Assembly: GCA_900314985.1 (NCBI GenBank)
Contig: OMXL01000009.1
Span: 37,494-101,493, forward strand
DNA length: 64,000 nt
Direction of reading: 5' to 3'
Origin: an uncultured Prevotellaceae bacterium
GTDB taxonomy: Bacteria > Bacteroidota > Bacteroidia > Bacteroidales > Bacteroidaceae
The notes under the pieces were generated by a model. That model was not told where the DNA came from and did no database searches. It saw only the letters and a program-made list of their open reading frames with translations. Position 1 is the first letter of the stretch; each line of letters opens with the position of its first letter. A program made the translations under genes and the position numbers. Shown in pieces: positions 16,107 through 24,409 of the stretch.

Positions 16107-17447
16107 TTATTGTGTTGATTTTGTCAAATGCCAGAAGTTTAAGTCGAGTGTTTTTTCTACTTCTGTCTCTATGTCATCAGGCAAATTGCAGAAGAAATCT
16201 ATGCCTGTACGTTTCTCTAACTCTTCGATGCTGATGGCATAGTCGCCAAGGTTGGCAACTGGTTGCGTCGTACCGATGTGATCTGTCCACAAGGCCAATG
16301 CCTGATAGGAATCGGTGTCCTTGTTATAGTGCAACAGTGCCATGTAGAAATACTTGGGGACTATGAGGTTTCCATTACACTTATCTGCATAAATGCCATC
16401 TACTTGTGCGTCATCTATCGTTACTTTGTCTGTGATGGTAGCTGCCTTGACGACATACAACGTATCGCAGTGGGCTCCTGTATAACTGTCATCGGTAGCG
16501 AAGTCGCGCACCAAGTCTTCCAGTCTGCTCCATAGACCACTATTGTGAGAGGTGTATTGTGGTTGCATATTGGTGAGGAAGAAAGTCTGCTTGTTTTGGT
16601 CAACAGAACACAGACGGTCGGCTGACGGACAGAGGTGCCCTCGTGCGAAACCACTATTCTTATAGTCGCTTAATTGAGAGGAGACAGCCACTTCTGGGTC
16701 TGCTTTGAAGTCGTCCTTACGCTTGACGGTAGACATCGTGTTGCCTGCATGTAGCTCGTAGCAGGTCCAGCGGTTGGCTACCAATTTGTTATCCCACTCC
16801 AGCGAGAAGGTAATGCCATAGGGGTCGCACCTTTTTACGATGATTTGGCACTTTTCCGAAGCACCAGCATCATCTTTTGTTTTTGCCAATCTGTCGTAGC
16901 TTACCTGTGGATATTCCAGTCGCCAGGCTTCTGGATAGTCGTTCCACATATTTTCGCCGACTTTCTCCCAGTTGGAATTCTCGTTGTTGCTATACTCATA
17001 TTCAATGCTTTGCATCTCCGAGAACAAGTAGTCCACTGATGTCTCGCTGCCTTCTACGTAGACTTTCATGCCTACGCCTGGAAGATAAGTCACCTTGTCA
17101 ATCTTCTCCTTGCCAGCAACATTTTTTGTGACGTACTCTTTGACGGTGTTGTCCTTAAAGGTAATCGTCATTGCATGCTTCTTGCCGTCTATTGGAGGAG
17201 CAGGCTCAGCATTTTGTGCTGACACGTTCAGTCCGAACAGGGTGAATACAAATATCATGATAAGCGTTGACCAGTCGAAGTCGTCTTCGCGTGATACGGC
17301 TTCGTCGGCGTCTTCTATGATAGGGTCGTCCGTAATGACGATGTCAACTTCATCGCCCATTCCCTTCTCGATGAGAGAGCTCATGAGTATATTTTTTGTT
17401 CCCATCTCGTGAATATCTATAGTTGGATAAATATATGTCTTTTTCAT
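16107..17447 (-). CDS. NUC1 DNA/RNA non-specific endonuclease with unusual N-terminal leader
   Basis: 446 residues. The NUC1 (EndA/NucA) domain spans about 165-430; the metal/catalytic box is SGFARGHLCPSADR with His271, followed by a QTFFLTNMQPQ segment. It cuts DNA or RNA outside the cell or in the periplasm. The front is odd: residues 1-60 (MKKTYIYPTIDIHEMGTKNI, then an acidic stretch) look like the short Prevotella peptides that begin KKxYxxP and carry ILMSSL, and the export signal (LIMIFVFTLFGLNVSAQ) comes only at 62-78. Either two genes are fused or translation starts near Met64. It follows the 648-residue secreted protein by nine bases. Confidence 0.8.
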   Translation of the reverse strand: MKKTYIYPTIDIHEMGTKNILMSSLIEKGMGDEVDIVITDDPIIEDADEAVSREDDFDWSTLIMIFVFTLFGLNVSAQNAEPAPPIDGKKHAMTITFKDNTVKEYVTKNVAGKEKIDKVTYLPGVGMKVYVEGSETSVDYLFSEMQSIEYEYSNNENSNWEKVGENMWNDYPEAWRLEYPQVSYDRLAKTKDDAGASEKCQIIVKRCDPYGITFSLEWDNKLVANRWTCYELHAGNTMSTVKRKDDFKADPEVAVSSQLSDYKNSGFARGHLCPSADRLCSVDQNKQTFFLTNMQPQYTSHNSGLWSRLEDLVRDFATDDSYTGAHCDTLYVVKAATITDKVTIDDAQVDGIYADKCNGNLIVPKYFYMALLHYNKDTDSYQALALWTDHIGTTQPVANLGDYAISIEELEKRTGIDFFCNLPDDIETEVEKTLDLNFWHLTKSTQ

Positions 17448-17456
17448 AATCGTCTG

Positions 17457-19403
17457 TTATTTGATGATGACCTTCTGACCATTTGCGATATACATGCCCT
17501 TGGTGGGATTAGCTACTTTACGGCCCTGCAGATCGTAGACCTCACTATTCACTATTCGTTTTTCACTGTTCACTAGCGTAAGCGCTGTTGTCTCCTCACC
17601 ATCAATGGATACGCGGGCTTCAGTGCCTTTCGGTACATAGAAATAGGCACGCATGCCTTTCAATGTCGCATTGGCGCTACTGCTGGGATAGGCTAACTTG
17701 CCACTCGCTGTCAGGAATTGTTCTGTCTTGTCTGTTTTCAGCTCCTTAGGACTATAGGTACCAATGAAAGCGAGACCGCTGACACCTTGTTGAACGGTTG
17801 CTGCAGGGGTGGCGCTCAGCGTTACATTTGAAAATACCTTGTTGGCAATCTCTGCGTCTGGCTTGACGAGGTATGGCTTTCCGGCCTCTATGCTGCTGGC
17901 TTCGCCGAATGTCATTACGTTGCCGCTTATACTATTGCATTGGCGATATTTTCCTTCCATATCTCCCGAAATGGCGAGATCCATTGGTACACAGAACGTA
18001 TTCCAGATACCTTCTTTCAGTGTGCGCTTCAGACGTACAGTGGCTCCAGTGATGTCTGTGCCAGGCGAAACAAACGCCTCGTCTTCGTCGATGACGTAAA
18101 CAATTGGTTTGATGTCGGCATAGTCCACTGGCGTGATGCTGTTGTTGGCCGTTATGATGCCTGATACGTCAACCAATGCACCTGTATAGATGCCGCTAAC
18201 GGTTATCGGAGCTCCGTTATTACGTACATTCGCTACTGTCACCCAGTCACCCACATTGCTGTTGATGTCGCTATTTCCAATTGCCTTCGGAGCAGTAGCG
18301 GCTTCTGTTACTGGTGCTGCTAATGCCAAGTGGTTGGTATTAGTGTTACTGGTTGCCACCAGTTTGGGTAATCCGTTGACCGTTTGCTTCTTACCTACAA
18401 TCCATCCTGCCACATGTTGGTTGTGCTGTGGTGCTGGATTGAATGTAGCTATTGTGCCAAAGTCCATGCAGAGCGTTCCCGTATTGTCGCGCAGATACAT
18501 CTTGCCATCAGCGCCATGCAGTACTCTCGCGTTTTTGTCTGCGCTCAGGAATAGACGTGCCTCTGTGTTTTCAGACAGAGCGTTGAATTCCGAAATACTA
18601 TTGACGTTGGTGGTTCCCAGCGTGTAAGTCCTTGTTGTTACCTCGCTGGCTATTGTGCCAATAAAACCGATGGCTTTAATTGTAGTATTACTGCTGATGA
18701 TGATATTGGATGTGGCAGTAATCAGTGTGCCAACGCTACTTGTAGGTGTTGTTCCGTCTGTGGTGTAGCGTACCGATGAATAGCTGGCAGGTATAATGGT
18801 AACGTTCTTGGTCGCAGCCTCTGTTGTGTTGGGCCAGAAGTTACATGATTCTGGTAGGGTTGGGGCTTCAACTTCTTCAAGATTTCTCACTACAACATCG
18901 TCCAAAAAGATTCGCTTACCGGTAAAAGTAATCGTAAATGCTGAAGTGATGTCTGTTATGCATACACTGTAGTCAATCCATTCACCATTCTCATCTTTTG
19001 ATAATGAAATGCTAGTATCTCCATATGTCGTACCCGTAGAAACGGTAATAGTCAGTGTATTGCTTGAATTGTCATCCCATCCGGCAGCACTGAATGTCAA
19101 TAAGGCAGAGGTTACACCGCTCTTAAGATTGATAGTAGGGGTTGTACAGGTTCCATTGTCGCTGCCGGAACCTATCTTGATGCATTTAAAGGCCTGATAA
19201 ACTTTATTATTGGATGTATTGCCTGTCCAACCAGAATTGTCATAAGCTGGAGTCTTGGAACCAGTTCCATAAAAAGTACCATCTCTTCCTCCTTTGTCAC
19301 TATTGTCGTCGAATGTTTCCGTAAAGACAACATCATTAATTGCCCATGCTCCTTGCGTTATCGCAAAGCAGCATACAAGCATGAATATGTATAGTTTTCT
19401 CAT
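17457..19403 (-). CDS. Secreted multidomain protein with chitobiase-like domain and T9SS tail
   Basis: 648 residues. Signal peptide 1-21. Then a jelly-roll-like region (VVFTETFDDNSDKGG to IFLDDVVVRN), a CHB_HEX_C_1 beta domain (VRYTTDGTTPTSS ... ITATSNIIISSNTTIKAIGF) near 205-265, an OB-like region, a beta region with IWNTFCVPMDL, and a T9SS tail (VYDLQGRKVANPTKGMYI ... KVIIK). It is likely displayed on the surface through SprA and may bind polymeric substrate for the nuclease encoded next. Just before the sorting tail the reading frame runs through a heptamer repeat (17541-17575). Confidence 0.8.
   Translation of the reverse strand: MRKLYIFMLVCCFAITQGAWAINDVVFTETFDDNSDKGGRDGTFYGTGSKTPAYDNSGWTGNTSNNKVYQAFKCIKIGSGSDNGTCTTPTINLKSGVTSALLTFSAAGWDDNSSNTLTITVSTGTTYGDTSISLSKDENGEWIDYSVCITDITSAFTITFTGKRIFLDDVVVRNLEEVEAPTLPESCNFWPNTTEAATKNVTIIPASYSSVRYTTDGTTPTSSVGTLITATSNIIISSNTTIKAIGFIGTIASEVTTRTYTLGTTNVNSISEFNALSENTEARLFLSADKNARVLHGADGKMYLRDNTGTLCMDFGTIATFNPAPQHNQHVAGWIVGKKQTVNGLPKLVATSNTNTNHLALAAPVTEAATAPKAIGNSDINSNVGDWVTVANVRNNGAPITVSGIYTGALVDVSGIITANNSITPVDYADIKPIVYVIDEDEAFVSPGTDITGATVRLKRTLKEGIWNTFCVPMDLAISGDMEGKYRQCNSISGNVMTFGEASSIEAGKPYLVKPDAEIANKVFSNVTLSATPAATVQQGVSGLAFIGTYSPKELKTDKTEQFLTASGKLAYPSSSANATLKGMRAYFYVPKGTEARVSIDGEETTALTLVNSEKRIVNSEVYDLQGRKVANPTKGMYIANGQKVIIK
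17541..17575. repeat. Heptamer tandem repeat inside a coding region, unit TTCACTA, 5 copies
   Basis: Five contiguous 7-base units (CTCACTA, TTCACTA, TTCGTTT, TTCACTG, TTCACTA). On the coding strand they give the linker LVNSEKRIVNSE before the T9SS tail of the 648-residue protein. Confidence 0.65.
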
Positions 19404-19433
19404 AGAATTAAAGATAAGTTAGTAATATTGGTG

Positions 19434-19441
19434 CAAAGTTA
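19434..19441 (-). promoter_or_regulatory. -7 box for the secreted protein/NUC1 operon
   Basis: Minus-strand TAACTTTG at 19441-19434, 31 bases before the ATG at 19403. No good TTG is seen at the expected distance. Confidence 0.5.
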
Positions 19442-19594
19442 CGAAAAAAACTTGTAAAAGTGAAGCGATTTTGGAAGATTAACGCATTTCGACCTAAAAT
19501 AAAGGCAATCAAGTGAAGAATGAGGAAGAGCAATTTGGGTCAAAAAGCAAATTGGGGAGGATTGGTGAAGGAGTTAGGTTGCCAAATCGTAACC

Positions 19595-19716
19595 TCACTT
19601 AGCCATCTCCTTCATCTTTGTAACAAAGCTATTGAAGCTCGTCAGCAGTTCTTCGACAAGCGAAGCGGCAAGCCGATTACCTCGTAGGTACTGCGCTCAA
19701 TTGATATAACTTCCAT
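19595..19716 (-). pseudogene. Decayed small ORF (about 40 codons, one frameshift)
   Basis: From the ATG at 19716 it reads MEVISIERSTYE, then a frame change near GAG-GGT is needed to continue as RLAASLVEELLTSFNSF and end MKEMAK at 19595. The MEVxxIE start resembles the first residues of short Bacteroidetes helix-turn-helix/excisionase-type proteins, but too little remains to name it. The minus-strand box TACCTTTG at 19752-19745 would be its promoter. Confidence 0.4.
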
Positions 19717-19830
19717 GTCTTGTTAAGTTTTTGTGATTTGTGGGCAAAGGTACATCATGATTCCCAGATAAGCTCATTCTGAAAAAATCTTATTGTGAAA
19801 TAACACTTCAGGGAAACAAAAGCCTGATAT

Positions 19831-19912
19831 CTGCCGAACTTGCTCATCAGAAAGCAGACAAGCATCTTTGTGTGGCACTCCACAGAAAAGTGCGTATTAG
19901 GCTACACCCTTC
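19831..19912. repeat. Inverted repeat copy A flanking the island
   Basis: On the minus strand this segment matches 25409-25488 on the plus strand: GTAGCCTAATACGCAC is identical, then TGCCACA, AAAGATGC and ATGAGCAAG recur at nearly the same spacing. In the matching frame both read LIRTFL and later a SDEQ motif, so they are decayed copies of one coding sequence in opposite orientation. Confidence 0.65.
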
Positions 19913-19984
19913 TATAGAACATAATTGTGGCATCAGATTGCAGAAATGGTTAGAGAATAAAGTGTCTGACACTTCATAAGAACA

Positions 19985-20027
19985 AATCGCCAGCCCCATT
20001 GTTTGAGACTAGCGATTGTAATGACTC
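19985..20027 (-). terminator. Probable terminator after the zinc-ribbon gene
   Basis: ATCGCCAG (19986-19993) pairs, with one G-U, with CTAGCGAT (20019-20026). On the minus strand a T-rich tract follows. It lies 33 bases past the stop of the 70-residue protein. Confidence 0.5.
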
Positions 20028-20059
20028 TTTCGAAGATGAAGACTTATGACTCAAACAAC

Positions 20060-20272
20060 TTATTCAAACGAAACCAACTCTGTGCTGCATTCGTTGCAGA
20101 GTAAGGGCGGATTTTGGTTTTCAGTTGCGATTTCCTTGTCAAAACATGATTCTATGTCAAGGATGTTTTCATAGACACAGCCGCAGTTAGGGCACTTATA
20201 TTGAGGATTATTAGGCATGAGGTGAGCGCTTTTGCTGCTTACCTTGTAGCCATTTGATGAAGTGATAACCAT
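20060..20272 (-). CDS. Small zinc-ribbon protein
   Basis: 70 residues. Two Cys pairs, CPNC near residue 28 and CNEC near residue 59, are spaced like a zinc ribbon; a third Cys lies between. No signal peptide. It starts 19 bases after the BspA-like gene and is followed by a hairpin terminator, so it is probably co-transcribed with it. Function unknown; a nucleic-acid or protein-binding ribbon is likely. It belongs to the A+T-rich island. Confidence 0.6.
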   Translation of the reverse strand: MVITSSNGYKVSSKSAHLMPNNPQYKCPNCGCVYENILDIESCFDKEIATENQNPPLLCNECSTELVSFE

Positions 20273-20291
20273 ATTCTTTACAAGTTAACAG

Positions 20292-22853
20292 TTAATGTTT
20301 CAATACTTTCTTACCATCTATAATGTTGATACCCTTACTGGGTTTCTTCAACTTTCTACCGTTGAGGTCATACACTGGGGATTTTATGCTCTTATCCATG
20401 GTGATGCCCTGAATGCCAGATGGGTCAAACTCTACGATATTTTTGAAATAATATGTATACCCAGCATTAATGTAAGATGTCTCGCTGTTTTTAGGAATTT
20501 GCAGAGTTGCATCATTTACGACATCGAAGGCATTTCCTCCAAGTGTAGGAGCTGTTGCATTTAGTGATTTTACTAATGTTAATCTGTCACAATCCCAGAA
20601 TGCTTTATTTCTGATACTAGTCACAGAATGGGGGATAGTAATAGAAGTCAAAAACCAACATTGACAGAAAGCATATTCACCAATAGTTGTAATGCTGTTA
20701 GGAATGTCTATAAAAGTTAACTTGCTACAGCCTTGAAAACATCCATAAGGAATAGATGTCATGCTATTAGGGATGATTACGGAGGTCAGACCACTTCTGC
20801 AGAAAGCATTGCTCCCTATAGAAGTTACACTATTAGGAATGGCTATAGAAGTTAATCCACTACAATCATAAAATGCTTCTATGCCGATAGATGTTACACT
20901 ATTGGGAATATTAATGGAAGTCAGAACGCTACATCCAGAGAAAGCATAATCACCGATAGCGGTCACGCCACTGGGAATAATACTTTTTTTACACCCAGCA
21001 ATTAGAATATTCTGTTGCGTTTCAATAATAGAATTACAATTTTCTCTTGAGTCATATATCTGATTTCCTTCTTCAACAACGATAGTTGCTATTCCATTAC
21101 AACCCCCAAAAGCTCCTCGGCCAATAAACTTTACACTATTGGGAATGTTGATAGAAGTCAAACTATTGCAGCCTGCAAAAGCCCACTCACCGATAGAGGA
21201 AATCGTTTTCGGAAAATCAATAAAAATTAATCCGCTACAACCTTCGAAAACATAATTCTCAATACTTGAAATGCTGTTAGGAATGACAAAAGAGGTCAAA
21301 CCAGAACATCCTTCGAAAGCCCGTTCACCAATGGATGTTACACTATTAGGGATTGTCACTGAGGTTAAACCTCTACAACCGTAAAAGGTTTCCTTTCCAA
21401 TATAGGTTATACTATTGGGAATGGTAACAGAGGTTCCGTTTTCGCAATAATAGAAAGCCTGTTTGCCAATAGAGGTAATTTTAAAGTCAATTCCAGCAAA
21501 AGAAACAGATTCTGGTATAACGATATCGCCAGAATAACTTTCTCCATCGACGGGCTTTGTTACCTCGGCCTCTTTACTATTTTTTATTCGATATCTTATT
21601 CCGTCAGTTAACACACAAAAATCTGATTCTGAAATGGATTTAAAGTTTCTCCAACAATCGGCATTAGAGAATTCTTCTTTCTTTCCTTCCGGGACATATA
21701 GGTCTGTCCATGTGTAACAAGAGCTACCGAATGTATGATTACTTATTTCCGGTATTATTGAGCCGTCCCCAATTATATATATGCTAGAGATGTTCTCAGC
21801 TTTATAAAAAGCATAATCTTTTATTCTTCGACTGCTTAACATGAGCGTTTTAATCTCTGTATCATCATCACTATATAAATGTTGCGCATGGAATAAAGGA
21901 TTACTATCTTGAGAGACAAATATGATGCCGCACCAAGCATCCATGTCATTGACAATTACTTTCTTTAGACTACTACAATTTCTATATGCACCCAAACCGA
22001 TTTCATAAACGTTTTGGGGCATAGAGACCTTACTCAAACTTATACAGTCCATAAAAGCATAGTCATCAATTGCCACCAATTCTTCAGGTAAATTTAATTG
22101 TTCCAATCCTTTGCATTTACAAAAAGCCATTTTAGGTATGGATTTCAAATTTGACGGTAATACTACTGTATTAAGACTACTACAATTCTCAAAAGTATTT
22201 TCTCCTAAAGATTTTACTCCCTCTGGCAAATGAATAGCTAATAGACTACTACAATTTTTAAAGGCACATTTACCAATACTTGATAGTTGTTCTGGAAGTG
22301 TTATCGTAGTCATACCTATACACCCTTCAAAAGCACTTTCTCCTATTGAAGTTGTTGTCTGTGGAATAGTTATGGATTCTAGCTGTTCACAGCCATAGAA
22401 CAGTTTATTATTGATAGATGTAATCCCTTCAGGTAAAATTACATTAGACAAGGCTTTGCATTCGTAAAAGACACCAACACCGATCGTTTTCATACTTTGA
22501 GGAATTGAAATAGAGGAAAGACTACTGCATCCATAAAAACAATGATCTGGCAAAATCGTAATACTTTGTGGAATGGAAATGGAAGTTAGTGCCGAACATT
22601 CGCTGAATGCCATGTAACCAATTTTTGTAACTTTAAACAGTTTTTCTCTGTACGTTACCGTTTCAGGAATAACTATATTCCCCGAATATTTAACTTTGTT
22701 GCCTTGATTATAGCCACCGAAAGTAACTTCTAACTCGTCAGCAGACAATCTGTTGTAATATATGCCGTCAACCTCGCAGTCGTATGCAAAAACACTTGTA
22801 CTTACAAAGAGTGCAAGCATAGTCACATAAAACAATTTATATAATCGTTCCAT
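20292..22853 (-). CDS. BspA-type leucine-rich repeat surface protein with T9SS tail
   Basis: 853 residues. Signal peptide (MERLYKLFYVTMLALFVSTS). Two arrays of LRR_5 (Treponema pallidum type) repeats with the pattern SIGExAFxxCxxLTSIxIPNSV fill residues about 55-310 and 430-760; a short SKEAEVTKPVDGESY spacer region separates them. The end (VYDLNGRKLKKPSKGINII, then basic residues) is a T9SS sorting tail. BspA proteins mediate adhesion to host matrix or other bacteria. The gene is visibly richer in A+T than the par cluster and lies in the island. Two copies of a GTTAACW-like heptamer surround its stop. Confidence 0.92.
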   Translation of the reverse strand: MERLYKLFYVTMLALFVSTSVFAYDCEVDGIYYNRLSADELEVTFGGYNQGNKVKYSGNIVIPETVTYREKLFKVTKIGYMAFSECSALTSISIPQSITILPDHCFYGCSSLSSISIPQSMKTIGVGVFYECKALSNVILPEGITSINNKLFYGCEQLESITIPQTTTSIGESAFEGCIGMTTITLPEQLSSIGKCAFKNCSSLLAIHLPEGVKSLGENTFENCSSLNTVVLPSNLKSIPKMAFCKCKGLEQLNLPEELVAIDDYAFMDCISLSKVSMPQNVYEIGLGAYRNCSSLKKVIVNDMDAWCGIIFVSQDSNPLFHAQHLYSDDDTEIKTLMLSSRRIKDYAFYKAENISSIYIIGDGSIIPEISNHTFGSSCYTWTDLYVPEGKKEEFSNADCWRNFKSISESDFCVLTDGIRYRIKNSKEAEVTKPVDGESYSGDIVIPESVSFAGIDFKITSIGKQAFYYCENGTSVTIPNSITYIGKETFYGCRGLTSVTIPNSVTSIGERAFEGCSGLTSFVIPNSISSIENYVFEGCSGLIFIDFPKTISSIGEWAFAGCNSLTSINIPNSVKFIGRGAFGGCNGIATIVVEEGNQIYDSRENCNSIIETQQNILIAGCKKSIIPSGVTAIGDYAFSGCSVLTSINIPNSVTSIGIEAFYDCSGLTSIAIPNSVTSIGSNAFCRSGLTSVIIPNSMTSIPYGCFQGCSKLTFIDIPNSITTIGEYAFCQCWFLTSITIPHSVTSIRNKAFWDCDRLTLVKSLNATAPTLGGNAFDVVNDATLQIPKNSETSYINAGYTYYFKNIVEFDPSGIQGITMDKSIKSPVYDLNGRKLKKPSKGINIIDGKKVLKH

Positions 22854-22892
22854 AAGCTTATCTTTCGTTAGAATAATTAGGATGGAAATTTC

Positions 22893-23339
22893 TTATAAAG
22901 AATTAGCGAACTTTTTTGCATTTAGATCAGCGCCGACCATTACAACCTGCAAATCTTTTAAGTTTGAAGGGGCTAATATCCTATTTAATTGCTTACTATC
23001 TGAATAGACATAAACATGAATCTGCCCATTGGTCATGTTCCTAAGAGCATTCTTCAAATTCTCTGCCGTCTTCCCATAGAAACGCTCTTTTGGGGAATCT
23101 AAACTCTTAATCCATACGATGAATGGAACATTGTCATAGTAGACATCTTCTGCAAATAACGAATTCTTAAAAATGAGTTTTATTTGATTGATAATTGTTT
23201 CGTACTCTGGAACTTGATCGAATACGAATTTGACTGCAATGTTACAGAGCGTTTTAGAATCGTCTTCAGTAATAGTTACTTCAGGAAGCGTAAACTCGTT
23301 AGCGTCAAAATCGTCATAAACTTGAGGCCTCATAATCAT
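22893..23339 (-). CDS. Hypothetical protein of the island
   Basis: 148 residues from ATG at 23339 (a second ATG at 23333 is as good). No signal peptide or membrane segment. The sequence has mixed alpha/beta character: QVPEYETIINQIKLIFKN, VPFIVWIKSLDSPKERFYG, then QIHVYVYSDSKQLNRIL and LQVVMVGADLNAKKF. I do not recognise the family. It lies between a candidate structured RNA (upstream, same strand) and the BspA-like gene (39 bases downstream), so it may be translated from the same transcript as that RNA. Confidence 0.6.
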   Translation of the reverse strand: MIMRPQVYDDFDANEFTLPEVTITEDDSKTLCNIAVKFVFDQVPEYETIINQIKLIFKNSLFAEDVYYDNVPFIVWIKSLDSPKERFYGKTAENLKNALRNMTNGQIHVYVYSDSKQLNRILAPSNLKDLQVVMVGADLNAKKFANSL

Positions 23340-23384
23340 AAATCTTTAGTGCCTATAGTCACCCAGATTCAGCGGTTAGTAATA

Positions 23385-23656
23385 TTTATCTACAGAAAGA
23401 CGTGGGTACTCTACTTCGCCTATCCCGCTGCTGGGCTCTCGCATTGCCTTGACCAGGATAAGCAACTCGATAGCCCACGCCGAGATATATTGAGACTGCC
23501 GCCATAAGCGAACAGAGTGCAATACACCCAATGTGGACGCCTCGTTGCGTTTCTTCTGGTCTTGAATTTGCGAGATTCAGCAGCCGAAGATAACGTTCGT
23601 AAACGTCCTTTTACCACTAAAATTCGACCCGTCAACCCTTCCGGGCTACCTGAGTC
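23385..23656 (-). ncRNA. Candidate structured RNA or long structured 5' leader
   Basis: There is no convincing protein here. On the minus strand a TATATTTG box (23669-23662) precedes a region that opens with a strong hairpin (stems AGCCC/GGGTT with GGAA loop inside an outer CGACTC/GGGTCG stem), then ACGTT-TACG-AACGT, ACGC-AACGAG-GCGT, and a long-range CGTGGG/CCCACG helix enclosing GGGCT...AGCCC and GTTGC...GCAAT stems. It does not carry the marks of tmRNA, RNase P RNA or SRP RNA that I know; a 6S-type RNA cannot be excluded. It is either a free RNA or the leader of the gene at 22893-23339. Confidence 0.4.
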
Positions 23657-23661
23657 GGTTG

Positions 23662-23669
23662 CAAATATA
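23662..23669 (-). promoter_or_regulatory. -7 box for the candidate RNA
   Basis: Minus-strand TATATTTG fits TAnnTTTG. The 5' hairpin of the candidate RNA begins about six bases downstream. No TTG at the expected distance is clear. Confidence 0.45.
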
Positions 23670-23720
23670 CAAAAAAGTTAGCACATTGTGTATGTTTTTA
23701 CGAAAAATCTTCATAATTCG

Positions 23721-23751
23721 TTGCTAATTTCAAGAAAAAGCGCTATTTTTG
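23721..23751 (+). promoter_or_regulatory. Bacteroidetes promoter upstream of rhuM remnant
   Basis: TTG at 23721-23723, 20-base spacer, -7 box TATTTTTG at 23744-23751. The rhuM-like ATG follows at 23868, a leader of about 110 bases. Confidence 0.65.
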
Positions 23752-23867
23752 CAGAAAACATCGATAGAATCATGGGGACTCTGCTGATCCATTTTACCAG
23801 AGATATTCGGAGGTATAATGTCTGTATCAACAAGCAATAGAACCTGCAACAAAACGTTATTGGAGAT

Positions 23868-24206
23868 ATGGAAAAAAAGGAAAACAACGAATTAGAGAAA
23901 AGGAACCGGGCTTTCCTGATTAACCAAGATGAAAACGGAATAGCTCGAGTTTATGTAAGATTCGAGAGTGAAGATGTGTGGCTCAATGTGGAGCAGATGA
24001 TGGAACTGTTTGATGCTTCGCAGCAGGATATTAGCTATCATATCAATCAAATATATGCCGAGAATGAGCAAGACCCAGAACGAACTCACAAAAAATTTTT
24101 GTTAGTTCGGCAGAAGGGAAATAGAAGTGTCCGTAGAAACATGAGCCACTACAATCTGGATATGATTATTGCTGTGCCTATAAGGTTACTCACGCTCTCT
24201 ATTTAG
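23868..24206 (+). pseudogene. Truncated RhuM-family (virulence protein) gene
   Basis: The first 103 codons match the N terminus of RhuM proteins: RVYVRFESEDVWLNVEQMME, then DISYHINQIYAENE and SHYNLDMIIAV. Intact members are about 300 residues and continue GYRVKSxxGTxFRxWA. Here the match stops at about 24176, after which the frame reads unrelated residues to a stop at 24206. A different 50-codon tail (24182-24334) abuts it. So the gene is a deletion remnant with a still-recognisable promoter. Confidence 0.75.
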
Positions 24207-24334
24207 ATATGGGCAGAGGCTGGAACTATGCATGGTTTAGGGACGAAGACGGCAAGGTAAAAGAAATCTTTTCTGAAAGCAAATTGGCTCCAAGTTACAA
24301 GTATAGGACTAATTGGATTACATTCTACAAGTGA
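24182..24334 (+). pseudogene. Orphan C-terminal gene fragment
   Basis: An open frame of 50 codons without a plausible start ends at TGA 24332-24334 and encodes KVTHALYLDMGRGWNYAWF, then SKLAPSYKYRTNWITFYK. It looks like the end of a protein whose front was lost in the event that truncated rhuM. I do not recognise the family. Confidence 0.4.
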
Positions 24335-24384
24335 CGAACTTCGATAAAATGTAGAGAGAATAACGATATTCGGAATAAATACAT

Positions 24385-24392
24385 TAACTTTG
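24385..24392 (+). promoter_or_regulatory. -7 box for the DUF1016 gene
   Basis: TAACTTTG, 18 bases before the ATG at 24410. The upstream TTG is not clear. Confidence 0.4.
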
Positions 24393-24409
24393 CAAACGAT
24401 ATTGAAAAT

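Larger units (their letters stand above)
19442..20059. other. Intergenic left end of the island: decayed sequence and hairpins
   Basis: No intact gene. In order it holds a paired hairpin element (19571-19611), a decayed small ORF (19595-19716) with a TACCTTTG box, a sequence repeated in inverse orientation at 25.4 kb (19831-19912), a 15-base palindrome AAGTGTC-T-GACACTT (19960-19974) and a probable terminator (19985-20027). Confidence 0.6.

Noticed and set aside
23420-23635. 71-codon ORF on the minus strand inside the candidate RNA
   Set aside because: Basic, low-quality composition with no recognisable domain; the pairing pattern explains the sequence better.
23385-23656. tmRNA, RNase P RNA or SRP RNA
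   Set aside because: None of the conserved blocks of these RNAs that I know (tag frame, GAGGAAAGTCC, GGAAGGAAGCAG) is present.
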